From positions 29,791 to 93,790 of the forward strand of contig JALZVU010000004.1 of the NCBI GenBank assembly GCA_023301795.1: a stretch of DNA of 64,000 nt, written 5' to 3'. Of the stretch, positions 40,265 to 49,428 are shown piece by piece. A program made the translations under genes and the position numbers. Within the stretch, counting starts at the first letter, position 1, and each line of letters starts with the position of its first letter. The DNA is from Granulosicoccus sp. (GTDB taxonomy: Bacteria; Pseudomonadota; Gammaproteobacteria; Granulosicoccales; Granulosicoccaceae). Under the pieces are notes generated by a model. That model did not search any database, was not told where the DNA came from, and was given only the letters and a program-made list of their open reading frames with translations.

Positions 40265-41623
40265 ATGTCTGACAATTCTCGCGCGTATCCCGCCGACTTC
40301 ACGTTCGGCGTGGCTACGGCCGCCTATCAGATTGAGGGCGCTGCCAGTGAAGATGGACGAGGTCCATCCATCTGGGATACCTTCTCACACAATACCAAGG
40401 GCGTGCTTAACGGTGACACCGGTGATGTCGCGTGCGATCACTACCATCGATGGGAAGACGATCTAGACCTGATTGCAAGCCTTGGGGTGGACGCCTATCG
40501 TTTTTCAATATCCTGGTCTCGCTTGTTACCAACGGGCGAAGGCGCGTTAAATCAGGCAGGCGTCAATTTTTATAACCAACTTATTGATGGCTGCAAGGCA
40601 CGCAATCTTAAAGTATTTGTCACGCTGTACCATTGGGACCTACCTCAAGCTTTGGCTGATAATGGTGGCTGGGCTCATCGGAGCACGGCTGAGCATTTTG
40701 CTTATTACGCAAAAACCGTAGCTGAATTGTACGGTGACAGAATCGATACGCTGTGTACCTTTAACGAACCCTGGTGCTCATCCATACTCAGTCATCTATA
40801 CGGTGTTCATGCTCCCGGTAACACAGATCTTGACCTGACACTCGCCGTCATTCACGGCCAACATCGGGCACACGGCCTTGCTGTTCAGGCAGTACGTACA
40901 GTAATGCCTGATTTGCCATTGGGCATTGTCCTCAACTGCCAGGCTATCAGGCCCGCTAGCGATTCGCAGCAAGCCAAAGACGCAGCGCAGCGACACGATC
41001 GCTTTCACAATGGACTCTTTCTGGATCCGCTGTTCAAAGGGCACTATCCTCCGGAAATTGTGCAGCACCTTGGGAATCGTTTACCTGATGGTTGGCAAGA
41101 CGATATGGAAAGCATTCATCAGCCACTGGACTACTGGGGCTTGAACTACTACACACCTGAATACATCACCGATAGCGAAACCGGGGATGAGCCGTACCCC
41201 AATGCACAACGAGTGGAACGGCAGAACGTGCAGCGTACGGATATAGGTTGGGAAATCGATGCCAGTGCATTAACTGAACTGATGGTAAATCTGTATAACC
41301 GCTACCCGCTTCCGCCCTGCTACATCACCGAAAACGGTGCAGCCTATAATCATGGACTTGTCGACGGCGAAATCGATGACCAACCGCGTGTTGATTACCT
41401 TGAAGCCCACTTGCAAGCCGTACTGGATATCGTCGCCAAAGATATAGCACTACTGGGTTACTTTTCCTGGAGCCTGATGGACAACTTTGAATGGGCTGAA
41501 GGCTATTCCATGCGTTTTGGCTTAATACATGTGGATTATCAAACGCAAAAACGTACGTTTAAAAAGAGCGCTTACTGGTATCAGAACCTGATGAGTCACC
41601 GGGCCCTAACGTCACCAGGCTAG
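40265..41623 (+). CDS. GH1 family beta-glucosidase
   Basis: DFTFGVATAAYQIEGAASEDGRGPSIWDTF, TLYHWDLPQAL, TFNEPW, YITENGAAY, GYFSWSLMDNFEWAEGY. Confidence 0.96.
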   Translation: MSDNSRAYPADFTFGVATAAYQIEGAASEDGRGPSIWDTFSHNTKGVLNGDTGDVACDHYHRWEDDLDLIASLGVDAYRFSISWSRLLPTGEGALNQAGVNFYNQLIDGCKARNLKVFVTLYHWDLPQALADNGGWAHRSTAEHFAYYAKTVAELYGDRIDTLCTFNEPWCSSILSHLYGVHAPGNTDLDLTLAVIHGQHRAHGLAVQAVRTVMPDLPLGIVLNCQAIRPASDSQQAKDAAQRHDRFHNGLFLDPLFKGHYPPEIVQHLGNRLPDGWQDDMESIHQPLDYWGLNYYTPEYITDSETGDEPYPNAQRVERQNVQRTDIGWEIDASALTELMVNLYNRYPLPPCYITENGAAYNHGLVDGEIDDQPRVDYLEAHLQAVLDIVAKDIALLGYFSWSLMDNFEWAEGYSMRFGLIHVDYQTQKRTFKKSAYWYQNLMSHRALTSPG

Positions 41624-41626
41624 CAT

Positions 41627-41708
41627 TGCACCAAAATAGTGCTTATCTGCCTTAAATACACAACCACGGTGTTAACTGGCAGCACAGATTGGCAAACAAA
41701 GTGTTAAC
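41627..41708. promoter_or_regulatory. Candidate regulatory region: NtrC-like dyad plus two GTGTTAAC elements
   Basis: TGCACCAAAATAGTGCT 41627-41643; GTGTTAAC at 41669-41676 and 41701-41708. Confidence 0.4.
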
Positions 41709-41797
41709 ACATCTAATGGTAGTAACGGAGAAAAGCTACTAAAGAGCAATGCGTTCAGCACTTGCTCCCTACTTTTATAGTGACAGGCGCAAGACTA

Positions 41798-42985
41798 ATG
41801 ACAACAATCATTTTGGCAGATGGCGACAAGGATTCGCTTGGCATTCTGGCTAAGCGATTGAAAACCATCCGGTCAACGTGGGACATTATCTGCCTTAACA
41901 CCGGTGCTGAGGTGTTAGAGCGTGTAAGCGAGGGCAGCGTTGATTGTGTTGTCACAGAAATGACGCTTGCTGAAATGAGTGGATTCGATTTGTTGACTCG
42001 ACTCAAAAATGAACATCCTGAGCTCATTCGTATAACGCTCTCTGCAGATCAAGACAATGAGGTGATGCTGGAGAGCACACGCGCTAACCACCGCTTTATT
42101 AATCGCGCTGTATCGGACGATGTCCTGATAGGCGCTATAGAATGTTCAGTGAAACTGCACAAGGTATTGCAGCAGGAGTCGTTACACAGCTACATGAGTG
42201 GTATCCACGGCCTGCCTTCATTACCTGAAGTCTATCAGGACATGATGACAGAGCTAACCTCTCCACAAAGCTCCTTGTTCAATGTTGCGCGAATCATTGA
42301 GACCGATGTGGGCCTCACAGCCACCGTCTTAAAGACAGTCAACTCCGCATTTTTCGGGCTTAACCAGCCGGTTGAATCGGTGTCTCAGGGTGTCGCTTTG
42401 CTGGGTGTGCATTTAATCAAGAACGTGACCCTGACAGCCAAGGTATTTGCACAGTTCGAAGGCACTGATCTGGATACTCAGCGCTTGCGACAACTTAATG
42501 ATCAAGCCAATAAGACAGGCGCATTAACAAACCATTTTGGGCGGTTGGCCAGAGTGCCACGATCCGTAGTGGATCATGCTCAGATAGCTGGCATGCTAAG
42601 CAACATCGGCCAGTTGATTGTCATGAGCGGTAAAAACTCAGGCGTCTCGCAAGCAGAGACCACAGAGCGTATTGACCCTGAGCTTCTCGGCGCTTATCTG
42701 CTCAGGCTCTGGATGCTTCCCGACCCCGTTGTCGAGGCGGTGATGCTACAGAATGAAGTCTCTCCACAACCCATCCATACGCTAACACCGTTGCTGATCG
42801 TTAATGCGGTGCGCTATCTGGAAACGCATCTGACAAAAGTAACAGATGATGAGCAACGGCAAAGCTGCCAGGAATACCTGGAGACTATTGTGCCAAGCTC
42901 ACTGGCCGAAAAATGGCTAGAATCGTTTACAGATCTGGAGCTCCTGACAAACGGACCGGCCCCTGATCAGGCACGGGTTGCCTGA
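41798..42985 (+). CDS. Response-regulator-like (REC) plus HDOD domain protein
   Basis: REC fold pattern TTIILADGDKDSLGILAKRL; HDOD SLPEVYQDMMTELTSPQSSLFNVARIIETDVGLTATVLKTVNSAFFG. Confidence 0.88.
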   Translation: MTTIILADGDKDSLGILAKRLKTIRSTWDIICLNTGAEVLERVSEGSVDCVVTEMTLAEMSGFDLLTRLKNEHPELIRITLSADQDNEVMLESTRANHRFINRAVSDDVLIGAIECSVKLHKVLQQESLHSYMSGIHGLPSLPEVYQDMMTELTSPQSSLFNVARIIETDVGLTATVLKTVNSAFFGLNQPVESVSQGVALLGVHLIKNVTLTAKVFAQFEGTDLDTQRLRQLNDQANKTGALTNHFGRLARVPRSVVDHAQIAGMLSNIGQLIVMSGKNSGVSQAETTERIDPELLGAYLLRLWMLPDPVVEAVMLQNEVSPQPIHTLTPLLIVNAVRYLETHLTKVTDDEQRQSCQEYLETIVPSSLAEKWLESFTDLELLTNGPAPDQARVA

Positions 42986-42998
42986 TCCACACGATCAA

Positions 42999-43406
42999 TT
43001 ACCCTTGACTGAAATGGCGCAATACCACCGCTGAGACGGTGGCGACCGATGCCGATAACACCGTACCCCACACCATATCAACCACGCTGACGATCGCAGG
43101 CCAATCACGTAACGTGGCCAGATTAGTCATATCGTAAGTGCCGTAGGCAAGGAACCCAACTACCGCACCATAGATTGCCACACTGGCCAGGCTCACATCG
43201 CTTTGTCCCGGACGCACGGCAAGAAACACCAGACCTGCGGTATACGCCAGATAAAACGCCGCAGCTGGCAAGGGTAGAAAATCCTTTCGCAATAAATCAC
43301 CCAACTGATTAGCATAAAACGATTTGGCGACCACTCCCAGCCAGATTCCATCGATCACCAAAAAAGCGACTACAGCCGCGCCGTACGCAATAGCAAAAGA
43401 TTTCAT
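42999..43406 (-). CDS. DUF2177-family membrane protein
   Basis: FLVIDGIWLGVVAKSFYANQLGDLLR...GFLAYGTYDMTNLATLRDWP. Confidence 0.88.
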   Translation of the reverse strand: MKSFAIAYGAAVVAFLVIDGIWLGVVAKSFYANQLGDLLRKDFLPLPAAAFYLAYTAGLVFLAVRPGQSDVSLASVAIYGAVVGFLAYGTYDMTNLATLRDWPAIVSVVDMVWGTVLSASVATVSAVVLRHFSQG

Positions 43407-43431
43407 GATAAGTCCACGCTAAGATATGCGA

Positions 43432-44115
43432 TTAAAAAGGTGCAGGGCAACGAATAGAAATGACATCGTTTGTTAAGGGATGCTCAAATTGCAGGTACTC
43501 CGCGTGCAACATGAGTCTCTGACCTGATACGGGACGATCACCCGATAAGTTCTGCCCTGACACCCCAAGACGCCCGTACAGCCTGTCCCCTTTAATCGGG
43601 TTGTCCAGCCCCATACTTGAGGCAGCATGGAGTCGAAGCTGATGGGTCCGCCCAGTCAGCGGATAAAACGTAATGGCAGCAGCATTTTGCTTATCACGTC
43701 GATGCCATAACGTTGTTGACGCTTTACCGTGTTCAAAACACACAATTTGCGAGGGCCTGTTGTCGATATCCACCCGAAGCGGCAGATGAATGCGCCCGCC
43801 TATCGCGCTCAATGGTTTTTCAAGGACAGCGCAATAGCGTTTTTTAATCAATCGACGTTCAAACTGCTGTTGCAGCGTACGGTGAATGTTCCGGGTTTTT
43901 GCAAGAATCAGCAGACCCGAGGTGTCCATGTCGAGCCGATGAACCAGCACGGAGCCGTGCAGCAAGCGATCACTGTCTAGCACACGCGTCAATACTGATC
44001 CATCTGTCGTTTTACCCGGCTGCGACAACATACCACTGGGTTTGTTGACAAGCAGCAACGCGTCGTCTTCGAATACGATCGGCAAACCTTCTATCGTAGA
44101 GTATGGTCCGTCCAC
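43432..44115 (-). CDS. RluA-family pseudouridine synthase
   Basis: NKPSGML, VHRLDMDTSGLLILAKT, PLTGRTHQLRLHAAS. Confidence 0.92.
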   Translation of the reverse strand: MDGPYSTIEGLPIVFEDDALLLVNKPSGMLSQPGKTTDGSVLTRVLDSDRLLHGSVLVHRLDMDTSGLLILAKTRNIHRTLQQQFERRLIKKRYCAVLEKPLSAIGGRIHLPLRVDIDNRPSQIVCFEHGKASTTLWHRRDKQNAAAITFYPLTGRTHQLRLHAASSMGLDNPIKGDRLYGRLGVSGQNLSGDRPVSGQRLMLHAEYLQFEHPLTNDVISIRCPAPF

Positions 44116-44913
44116 TTAAAACACAGCCCGGCGGATAAGGTTAAGCCCCATGATGAAGAAAAACCACAACAGTAAACGCGTGAATCGCTGAGCACTGAGT
44201 CGTTTGCGAATGAGCTCGCCAATACTAAAACCCAATAACGAAGGTACGATCAGAAGCATTGAACTCAAAAACAAACCATAACTCAGCAACCCGTTTTGAA
44301 CATAGCTGAGCAGTAAAACACACGTGCCAAGCAATAGAATAACCCCGGCAGTTGCTACAAAAAGATCCTTTGGAAGGCGTCGAGCTGATAAATAAATCAA
44401 GATAGGTGGCGCCCATACACTCACCATGCCGCCCATAATACCGGCAGCAACACCGGCACCCAACTGCGCCTGCGTATCCCATTTTTCAGGTAGTAGCATG
44501 GGTTTTCCAAACAAGCTATGCAGCGCATAGATCGCAACAATACTGCCCAGCACAGCTGCGAGCACATCCGCACGAACCATCGAAGACAGCTGCGCAAAAA
44601 TTGCAATAAAGATCACCATGCTCAGCAATAACAACCACACTTGCCGAATGACCGAAATGAACCGTCGCCCCCTGATCACTTGCCACAGATTGGTAAACAG
44701 CATTGGCATTATGACGATAGTGATAGCCACGCGCGCATCGGTGAATTGGGCCAGCATGCTGACCGCAGCCGTAGGAAAGCCGATACCCAAGGTCCCTTTA
44801 ATGATACCCGCCACAAAATAAGCCACAACGGCAATTAGCAGCAAAGTGGCAGGTTCTGGCGTTGCCAACCCTTCCAGCATGATTGCCAGCAAATCACAGA
44901 TCATCGTTAGCAC
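44116..44913 (-). CDS. TauE/SafE-family sulfite/anion exporter
   Basis: FVAGIIKGTLGIGFPTAAVSMLAQF, AAGIMGGMVSVWAPPILIYL; multiple TMs. Confidence 0.88.
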   Translation of the reverse strand: MLTMICDLLAIMLEGLATPEPATLLLIAVVAYFVAGIIKGTLGIGFPTAAVSMLAQFTDARVAITIVIMPMLFTNLWQVIRGRRFISVIRQVWLLLLSMVIFIAIFAQLSSMVRADVLAAVLGSIVAIYALHSLFGKPMLLPEKWDTQAQLGAGVAAGIMGGMVSVWAPPILIYLSARRLPKDLFVATAGVILLLGTCVLLLSYVQNGLLSYGLFLSSMLLIVPSLLGFSIGELIRKRLSAQRFTRLLLWFFFIMGLNLIRRAVF

Positions 44914-44930
44914 TGCCTTCCGCAGATCTT

Positions 44931-45830
44931 CTAGCGCTCACGCCAGATAGCGTCAAGCCCTTCAACGTATGTTGGATAACGATACTCCATGTCCAGCAGC
45001 TGTTTGCTCAATGCATTGCTCACGCGTTTATTTTCGCTGTAAAACGAGCGAGCCATGTCACTGATTTCGCTGGTGGCAAAATCAACAGCGACAGGCTCAG
45101 GGCTTCCAACAAGTTGATGGGCATAGCGGATAACTTCCTGAGGGGCTGCCGGCAAGTCGTCAGTGATATTGACAACGCCATTGAAACCAGCAATTGCCGC
45201 CTTGATCGTCGCTTCAGCCAGATCAGTGACATGAATACGATTAAACACCTGCCCTTCTTTGATGAGCATGCGTGCACGTCCGTTTACCGCATCCTCAACG
45301 GCATTCCTGCCTGGCCCATAAATACCTGAGAGCCTCAGAATCGCCAGAGGCACTTTCCACGCAGTAGCGCGTGCTTGCCAGCCAAGCTCGGCTTCACGTC
45401 GCATGAGGGAGCGCATTTGCGTAGATGTACACGCAGTGGCTTCATCCACCCAGTCGCCATCGTGGTTCCCGTAAACGCCGATGGTTGATAGGTAGCCCAC
45501 CCACTCAAGATTGGGTAGCACGATGCCATCACTGCTGAAAAAACGCAGCACGGCATCATCCAATGGCGCATGTCGCTGTGGACCAGCACAAATCACAAGA
45601 TGAGTAACAAGGCTGAATTGCTGCAGCGTGTTTTCATCAATGGCCTGTTGCTTACTATCGCCTTCAATATCGCCTTCAAGGCCTGCAAAAACAGCACCTT
45701 GAATGCCGGCCTCCTGCATTTGGGCTAGCGCCGACATACTTCGACGCGTACCACATACGTCGCCACACTGAGCGGCACGATTGGCTATATGAAAACCACT
45801 AAAACCTGCACCAATAACAAGGGTATACAT
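44931..45830 (-). CDS. NAD(P)-dependent extended SDR-like protein (YeeZ-like)
   Basis: MYTLVIGAGFSGFHIANRA, YLSTIGVYGNHDGDWVDE, LRLSGIYGPGRNAVED. Confidence 0.83.
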   Translation of the reverse strand: MYTLVIGAGFSGFHIANRAAQCGDVCGTRRSMSALAQMQEAGIQGAVFAGLEGDIEGDSKQQAIDENTLQQFSLVTHLVICAGPQRHAPLDDAVLRFFSSDGIVLPNLEWVGYLSTIGVYGNHDGDWVDEATACTSTQMRSLMRREAELGWQARATAWKVPLAILRLSGIYGPGRNAVEDAVNGRARMLIKEGQVFNRIHVTDLAEATIKAAIAGFNGVVNITDDLPAAPQEVIRYAHQLVGSPEPVAVDFATSEISDMARSFYSENKRVSNALSKQLLDMEYRYPTYVEGLDAIWRER

Positions 45831-45841
45831 ACGGGACTCGA

Positions 45842-47437
45842 TTACATGATAGCGCCGATCTGCCACGGCACAAATTCGTTGTCGCCCAAACCGTGCGACT
45901 CACTTAGGGTAACGCTACCTGAGGCAACTTCCAACAGGCGCTGGTAAATACGAGTGCCTACAGACTCAATAGATTCTCCATCACTGACAACCGTTCCGGC
46001 GTTGATGTCCATATCATCGCTGAGTTGGCTGTACATATCAGTATTGGTGGCAATCTTGAGGCAAGGCGCAGGCTTACTACCAAACGTTGAACCTCGTCCT
46101 GTCGTAAACGCTACAAGGTTACAGCCGGACGCTATTTGCCCTGTGACTGATGCAGGGTCGTATCCTGGCGAATCCATGAAAGCAAAACCTCTACGATCTA
46201 CTTGCTGAGCGTAACGATAGACACCGGTCAAAGGTGTTGTGCCTCCCTTGGCCACGGCTCCTAACGATTTTTCAAGGATTGTGGTGAGACCGCCCAACTT
46301 GTTCCCAGGTGATGGATTGTTGTCGAGAGAACCATTATTGCGGGCCACATACGCTTGCCACCAGGCAATGCGCTGCATGAGAGCATCAGCCACTTCCTCG
46401 CTGACAGCTCGGCCCGTGAGCAAGTGCTCTGCCCCGTAAACTTCAGGGGTCTCTGCCAATACGACGCTGCCACCTTGTTTGACAATCAGATCAGCCGCAT
46501 AGCCTAACGCAGGGTTAGCCGTAATCCCCGACCATGCATCAGAGCCACCGCACTGCAAGGCCAACGATAGCGACGATGCTGGACAGTCTGTACGTTCCAG
46601 CTTGTTAATCTGCTGCACCATCTCATCAACCAGCTGAACACCTCTGGCTATAGTTTTCACATGCCCACCAGTGGTCTGGATATTCATAGTGCGAAGCAAA
46701 GGTCCGTCAGCGAGTTTATGCGCCTTGAGCAGTTCACTTATCTGACTGGTTTCACACCCCAACCCGACAATAAGCACACCCCCGACATTGGGATGATTTG
46801 CATAACCTGCCAGCACACGCTGCAAATTGGCAAAGCCTTCACCCTCAGCATCCATCCCACATCCGGTGCCATGCGTAAACGCTGCCACGCCATCGACGTT
46901 GTCACAAGGGCTCAGTGTGCCTTCATCAAAGTGCGACGCGATCCTGTGAGCCACTGTTGCTGAGCAATTCACACTGCTGAGCACGGCAATAAAATTGCGT
47001 GTACCTACCCGCCCATCAGCGCGTTGGTAGCCTTTGAACGTGTCAGTGGCCTCAATACTAGTGGCCGCGATGTGGCTGGGCGCATGTGCGGTGGCATCGT
47101 TATTGGTGAACGACAGGTTATGGGTGTGCACATGCTCACCCGCCTTGATGTCAACGCTAGCCACGCCGATTAACTGAGCATATTTGATGACTCGCGAACC
47201 GGCAGGTAGATCGCACAGCGCTACCTTGTGACCTTTCGATATTCGCATCGACGTGCTGACACCGCTCAACAAGGCGTTGGCCTCACCGAGTGTTTCACCG
47301 GGCTTGAGTGTACGAAGTGCCACTGCAACATTGTCAGTGGCATCGAGCTGCAAAACAGCTTGAGCGGCAGACCGCGTGCCATCTAGCCAGACGACCCGAC
47401 TCTCAGTGCCTGATTTATTATCGCTTGTGCCGCTCAT
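45842..47437 (-). CDS. UxaA-family (altronate-type) sugar-acid dehydratase
   Basis: N-terminal SAF-like domain; YQRADGRVGTRNFIAVLSSVNCSATV, GCGMDAEGEGF, LQCGGSDAWSGITANPALG. Confidence 0.9.
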   Translation of the reverse strand: MSGTSDNKSGTESRVVWLDGTRSAAQAVLQLDATDNVAVALRTLKPGETLGEANALLSGVSTSMRISKGHKVALCDLPAGSRVIKYAQLIGVASVDIKAGEHVHTHNLSFTNNDATAHAPSHIAATSIEATDTFKGYQRADGRVGTRNFIAVLSSVNCSATVAHRIASHFDEGTLSPCDNVDGVAAFTHGTGCGMDAEGEGFANLQRVLAGYANHPNVGGVLIVGLGCETSQISELLKAHKLADGPLLRTMNIQTTGGHVKTIARGVQLVDEMVQQINKLERTDCPASSLSLALQCGGSDAWSGITANPALGYAADLIVKQGGSVVLAETPEVYGAEHLLTGRAVSEEVADALMQRIAWWQAYVARNNGSLDNNPSPGNKLGGLTTILEKSLGAVAKGGTTPLTGVYRYAQQVDRRGFAFMDSPGYDPASVTGQIASGCNLVAFTTGRGSTFGSKPAPCLKIATNTDMYSQLSDDMDINAGTVVSDGESIESVGTRIYQRLLEVASGSVTLSESHGLGDNEFVPWQIGAIM

Positions 47438-47455
47438 CGCCCGATGCCCTTCCCT

Positions 47456-48346
47456 TTACTTGCGGATATGACGCATGACAGAGGGGACGTTGTCCTCGCC
47501 GTGACCCGCTTCCACGATCTGACTCATTCGTTTGTAGGCAGCCTCTGGCAATGTGGCATCGACACCCACCTCATCGGCCATCGCACTGAAATAGCCCATA
47601 TCCTTGTGCCCGTTTTTGATAGCGAAGGCTAACTTGCTTTCGTCGCCATTTACCGCAGATTCCATGATCCAGTCAAAGAAGTCACTGCGATTAGGACCAG
47701 CCCCCATAACCTCATGAACCAGCTTCAAATCAACACCACCCTCACGAGCGACTGCCATGGCTTCGGCTGCCAACACAGCAACTGCCATGGAGTAACCATT
47801 ATTGATCAGCTTGATTCGATGCCCAATACCCAGGCCACCCACATGGAACAGGTTTTCAGACATGGTATCTAGTAACGGCTTCGCTTGTGCAAAGTCAGCC
47901 TCACTACCGCCAGCCATCATGTTCAAGGTTCCAGACTCTGCAGCGGCCGCTGACTTACCTAACGGTACATCCATCATGGAACAGCCAGCATCGCTCAGGA
48001 TCTTACCCAGCGCCAGCGTCGAATCAGGACGTGATGTGCCACAGTCAATCAGCATGAAAGGGTTATCACCTTGGGACAAAAGGCCTTGCTCGCCTTTTAC
48101 GATTTCTTCTACTGCATCTGATGTGGTGACGCACAAAATAACGACATCACAGTGCTCACGCATTTCAGCAGGTGTCTTTACTTCGACAGCACCCATTCCC
48201 ACCAGTCGTTCCACTGGCTCGCGTCGTGTATGGCCCATAACGGTTAGCGGATAACCGCCTTTAATGACGTTAGCAGCCATGCCAACACCCATAGCGCCCA
48301 AGCCAATAAATCCGACGCGTTCTTTTTTCTGCATGCTAACTCTCAA
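47456..48346 (-). CDS. NAD(P)-dependent beta-hydroxyacid dehydrogenase (HIBADH/GarR-like)
   Basis: RVGFIGLGAMGVGMAANVIKGGYPLTV, MDVPLGKSAAAAESGTLNMMAGG, GLGIGHRIKLINN. Confidence 0.92.
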   Translation of the reverse strand: MRVSMQKKERVGFIGLGAMGVGMAANVIKGGYPLTVMGHTRREPVERLVGMGAVEVKTPAEMREHCDVVILCVTTSDAVEEIVKGEQGLLSQGDNPFMLIDCGTSRPDSTLALGKILSDAGCSMMDVPLGKSAAAAESGTLNMMAGGSEADFAQAKPLLDTMSENLFHVGGLGIGHRIKLINNGYSMAVAVLAAEAMAVAREGGVDLKLVHEVMGAGPNRSDFFDWIMESAVNGDESKLAFAIKNGHKDMGYFSAMADEVGVDATLPEAAYKRMSQIVEAGHGEDNVPSVMRHIRK

Positions 48347-48366
48347 GTTGTTGGAAGGTGGAATTT

Positions 48367-49227
48367 TTAAACTTTAGCCGACCCGGGATGAACAGCGACT
48401 TTTTGTGATATTTCACCAAGCCCCTGTATACCCAGACTCATAACCTCACCGGCTTTCAGATAGCGTGGCGGCTTAAAGCCAAGCCCGACACCCGGAGGTG
48501 TACCCGTAGAAATAAGATCCCCGGGGCGCAGAGTCATGTAGCGGCTAAGGTAGCTAATAATGTGTGCAACGCTAAAAATCATCAGCGATGTATTGCCGGT
48601 CTGCATACGTTTTCCGTCGATATCCAGCCATAGGTCCAACGCCTGCGGATCGGCAACCTCATCTCGAGTTGTGAGTTCAGGTCCGACTGGGCAAAACGTA
48701 TCGTGGCTCTTGCCTTTGGTCCATTGCCCAGTGCCTTCAATCTGAAACTCTCGTTCGGACACATCATTCACCACGCAGTAACCGGCCACGTAGTCCAATG
48801 CCTCAGATTCTTCAACATAGTGAGCCTGCTTGCCAATGATAATGCCCAACTCCACTTCCCAATCCAGTTTCCTGGACACCAGCGGCATCAACACGTCGTC
48901 GTTAGGTCCTGAAATGGAGGTATCGGCTTTCATGAAGACCACAGGCTCTTCAGGGATCGGCAGACCCGATTCCGCAGCGTGATCAGAGTAGTTCAGCCCA
49001 ATACACACTACCTTGCGAATATCGTTGACAGGCGGTCCGCGTCTGATCGATGCTGGTACCGCAGGAAGGCTCTTGAGATCGATCGCGCGAAGTGTTGCCA
49101 ATGTCGCATCATCAAGCTGTGCAGGTCCGATGTCATCAATGTGGGCAGACAGGTCACGAATACGCCCATCATCATCAATAGCACCCGGTTTTTCAGATCC
49201 AGGCTCGCCAAAACGTAGTAACTTCAT
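48367..49227 (-). CDS. Fumarylacetoacetate hydrolase family protein
   Basis: VVCIGLNYSDHAAESG, DWEVELGIIIG, GYCVVNDVSERE, DLISTGTPPGVGLGFKPPRYL. Confidence 0.94.
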   Translation of the reverse strand: MKLLRFGEPGSEKPGAIDDDGRIRDLSAHIDDIGPAQLDDATLATLRAIDLKSLPAVPASIRRGPPVNDIRKVVCIGLNYSDHAAESGLPIPEEPVVFMKADTSISGPNDDVLMPLVSRKLDWEVELGIIIGKQAHYVEESEALDYVAGYCVVNDVSEREFQIEGTGQWTKGKSHDTFCPVGPELTTRDEVADPQALDLWLDIDGKRMQTGNTSLMIFSVAHIISYLSRYMTLRPGDLISTGTPPGVGLGFKPPRYLKAGEVMSLGIQGLGEISQKVAVHPGSAKV

Positions 49228-49261
49228 AGAGACATACCGCAGTCAGTTTTCATTAAAGATC

Positions 49262-49272
49262 CTGTAGGACAA
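49262..49272 (-). promoter_or_regulatory. Candidate GntR/FadR-type half-palindrome upstream of FAH-family gene
   Basis: Minus strand TTGTCCTACAG, close to TNGTNNNACNA. Confidence 0.3.
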
Positions 49273-49428
49273 ATGAGGGGACTTCTTCCGTGTCCGAAAT
49301 AACCGTTGGGCATCCTGCGGAACGTTGAGTTCTCATTAAGGTCATAAGCCACATTCTGGCGATCATCGGTACACACCAGTACCGAGTTGTGACGCACCAA
49401 AGACTACCCCAAGCGGGCGTGGAATACC

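Noticed and set aside
41675-41712. Sigma-54 promoter to accompany the NtrC-like site
   Set aside because: CTGGCAGCACAGATTGGCA has GG-to-GC spacing 2 nt too long and TTGGCAAACAAAGTGTT lacks the GC element; not convincing.
44883-45329. 148-aa plus-strand ORF opposite the SDR gene
   Set aside because: No recognisable motif; antisense to a coherent NAD(P)-binding protein.
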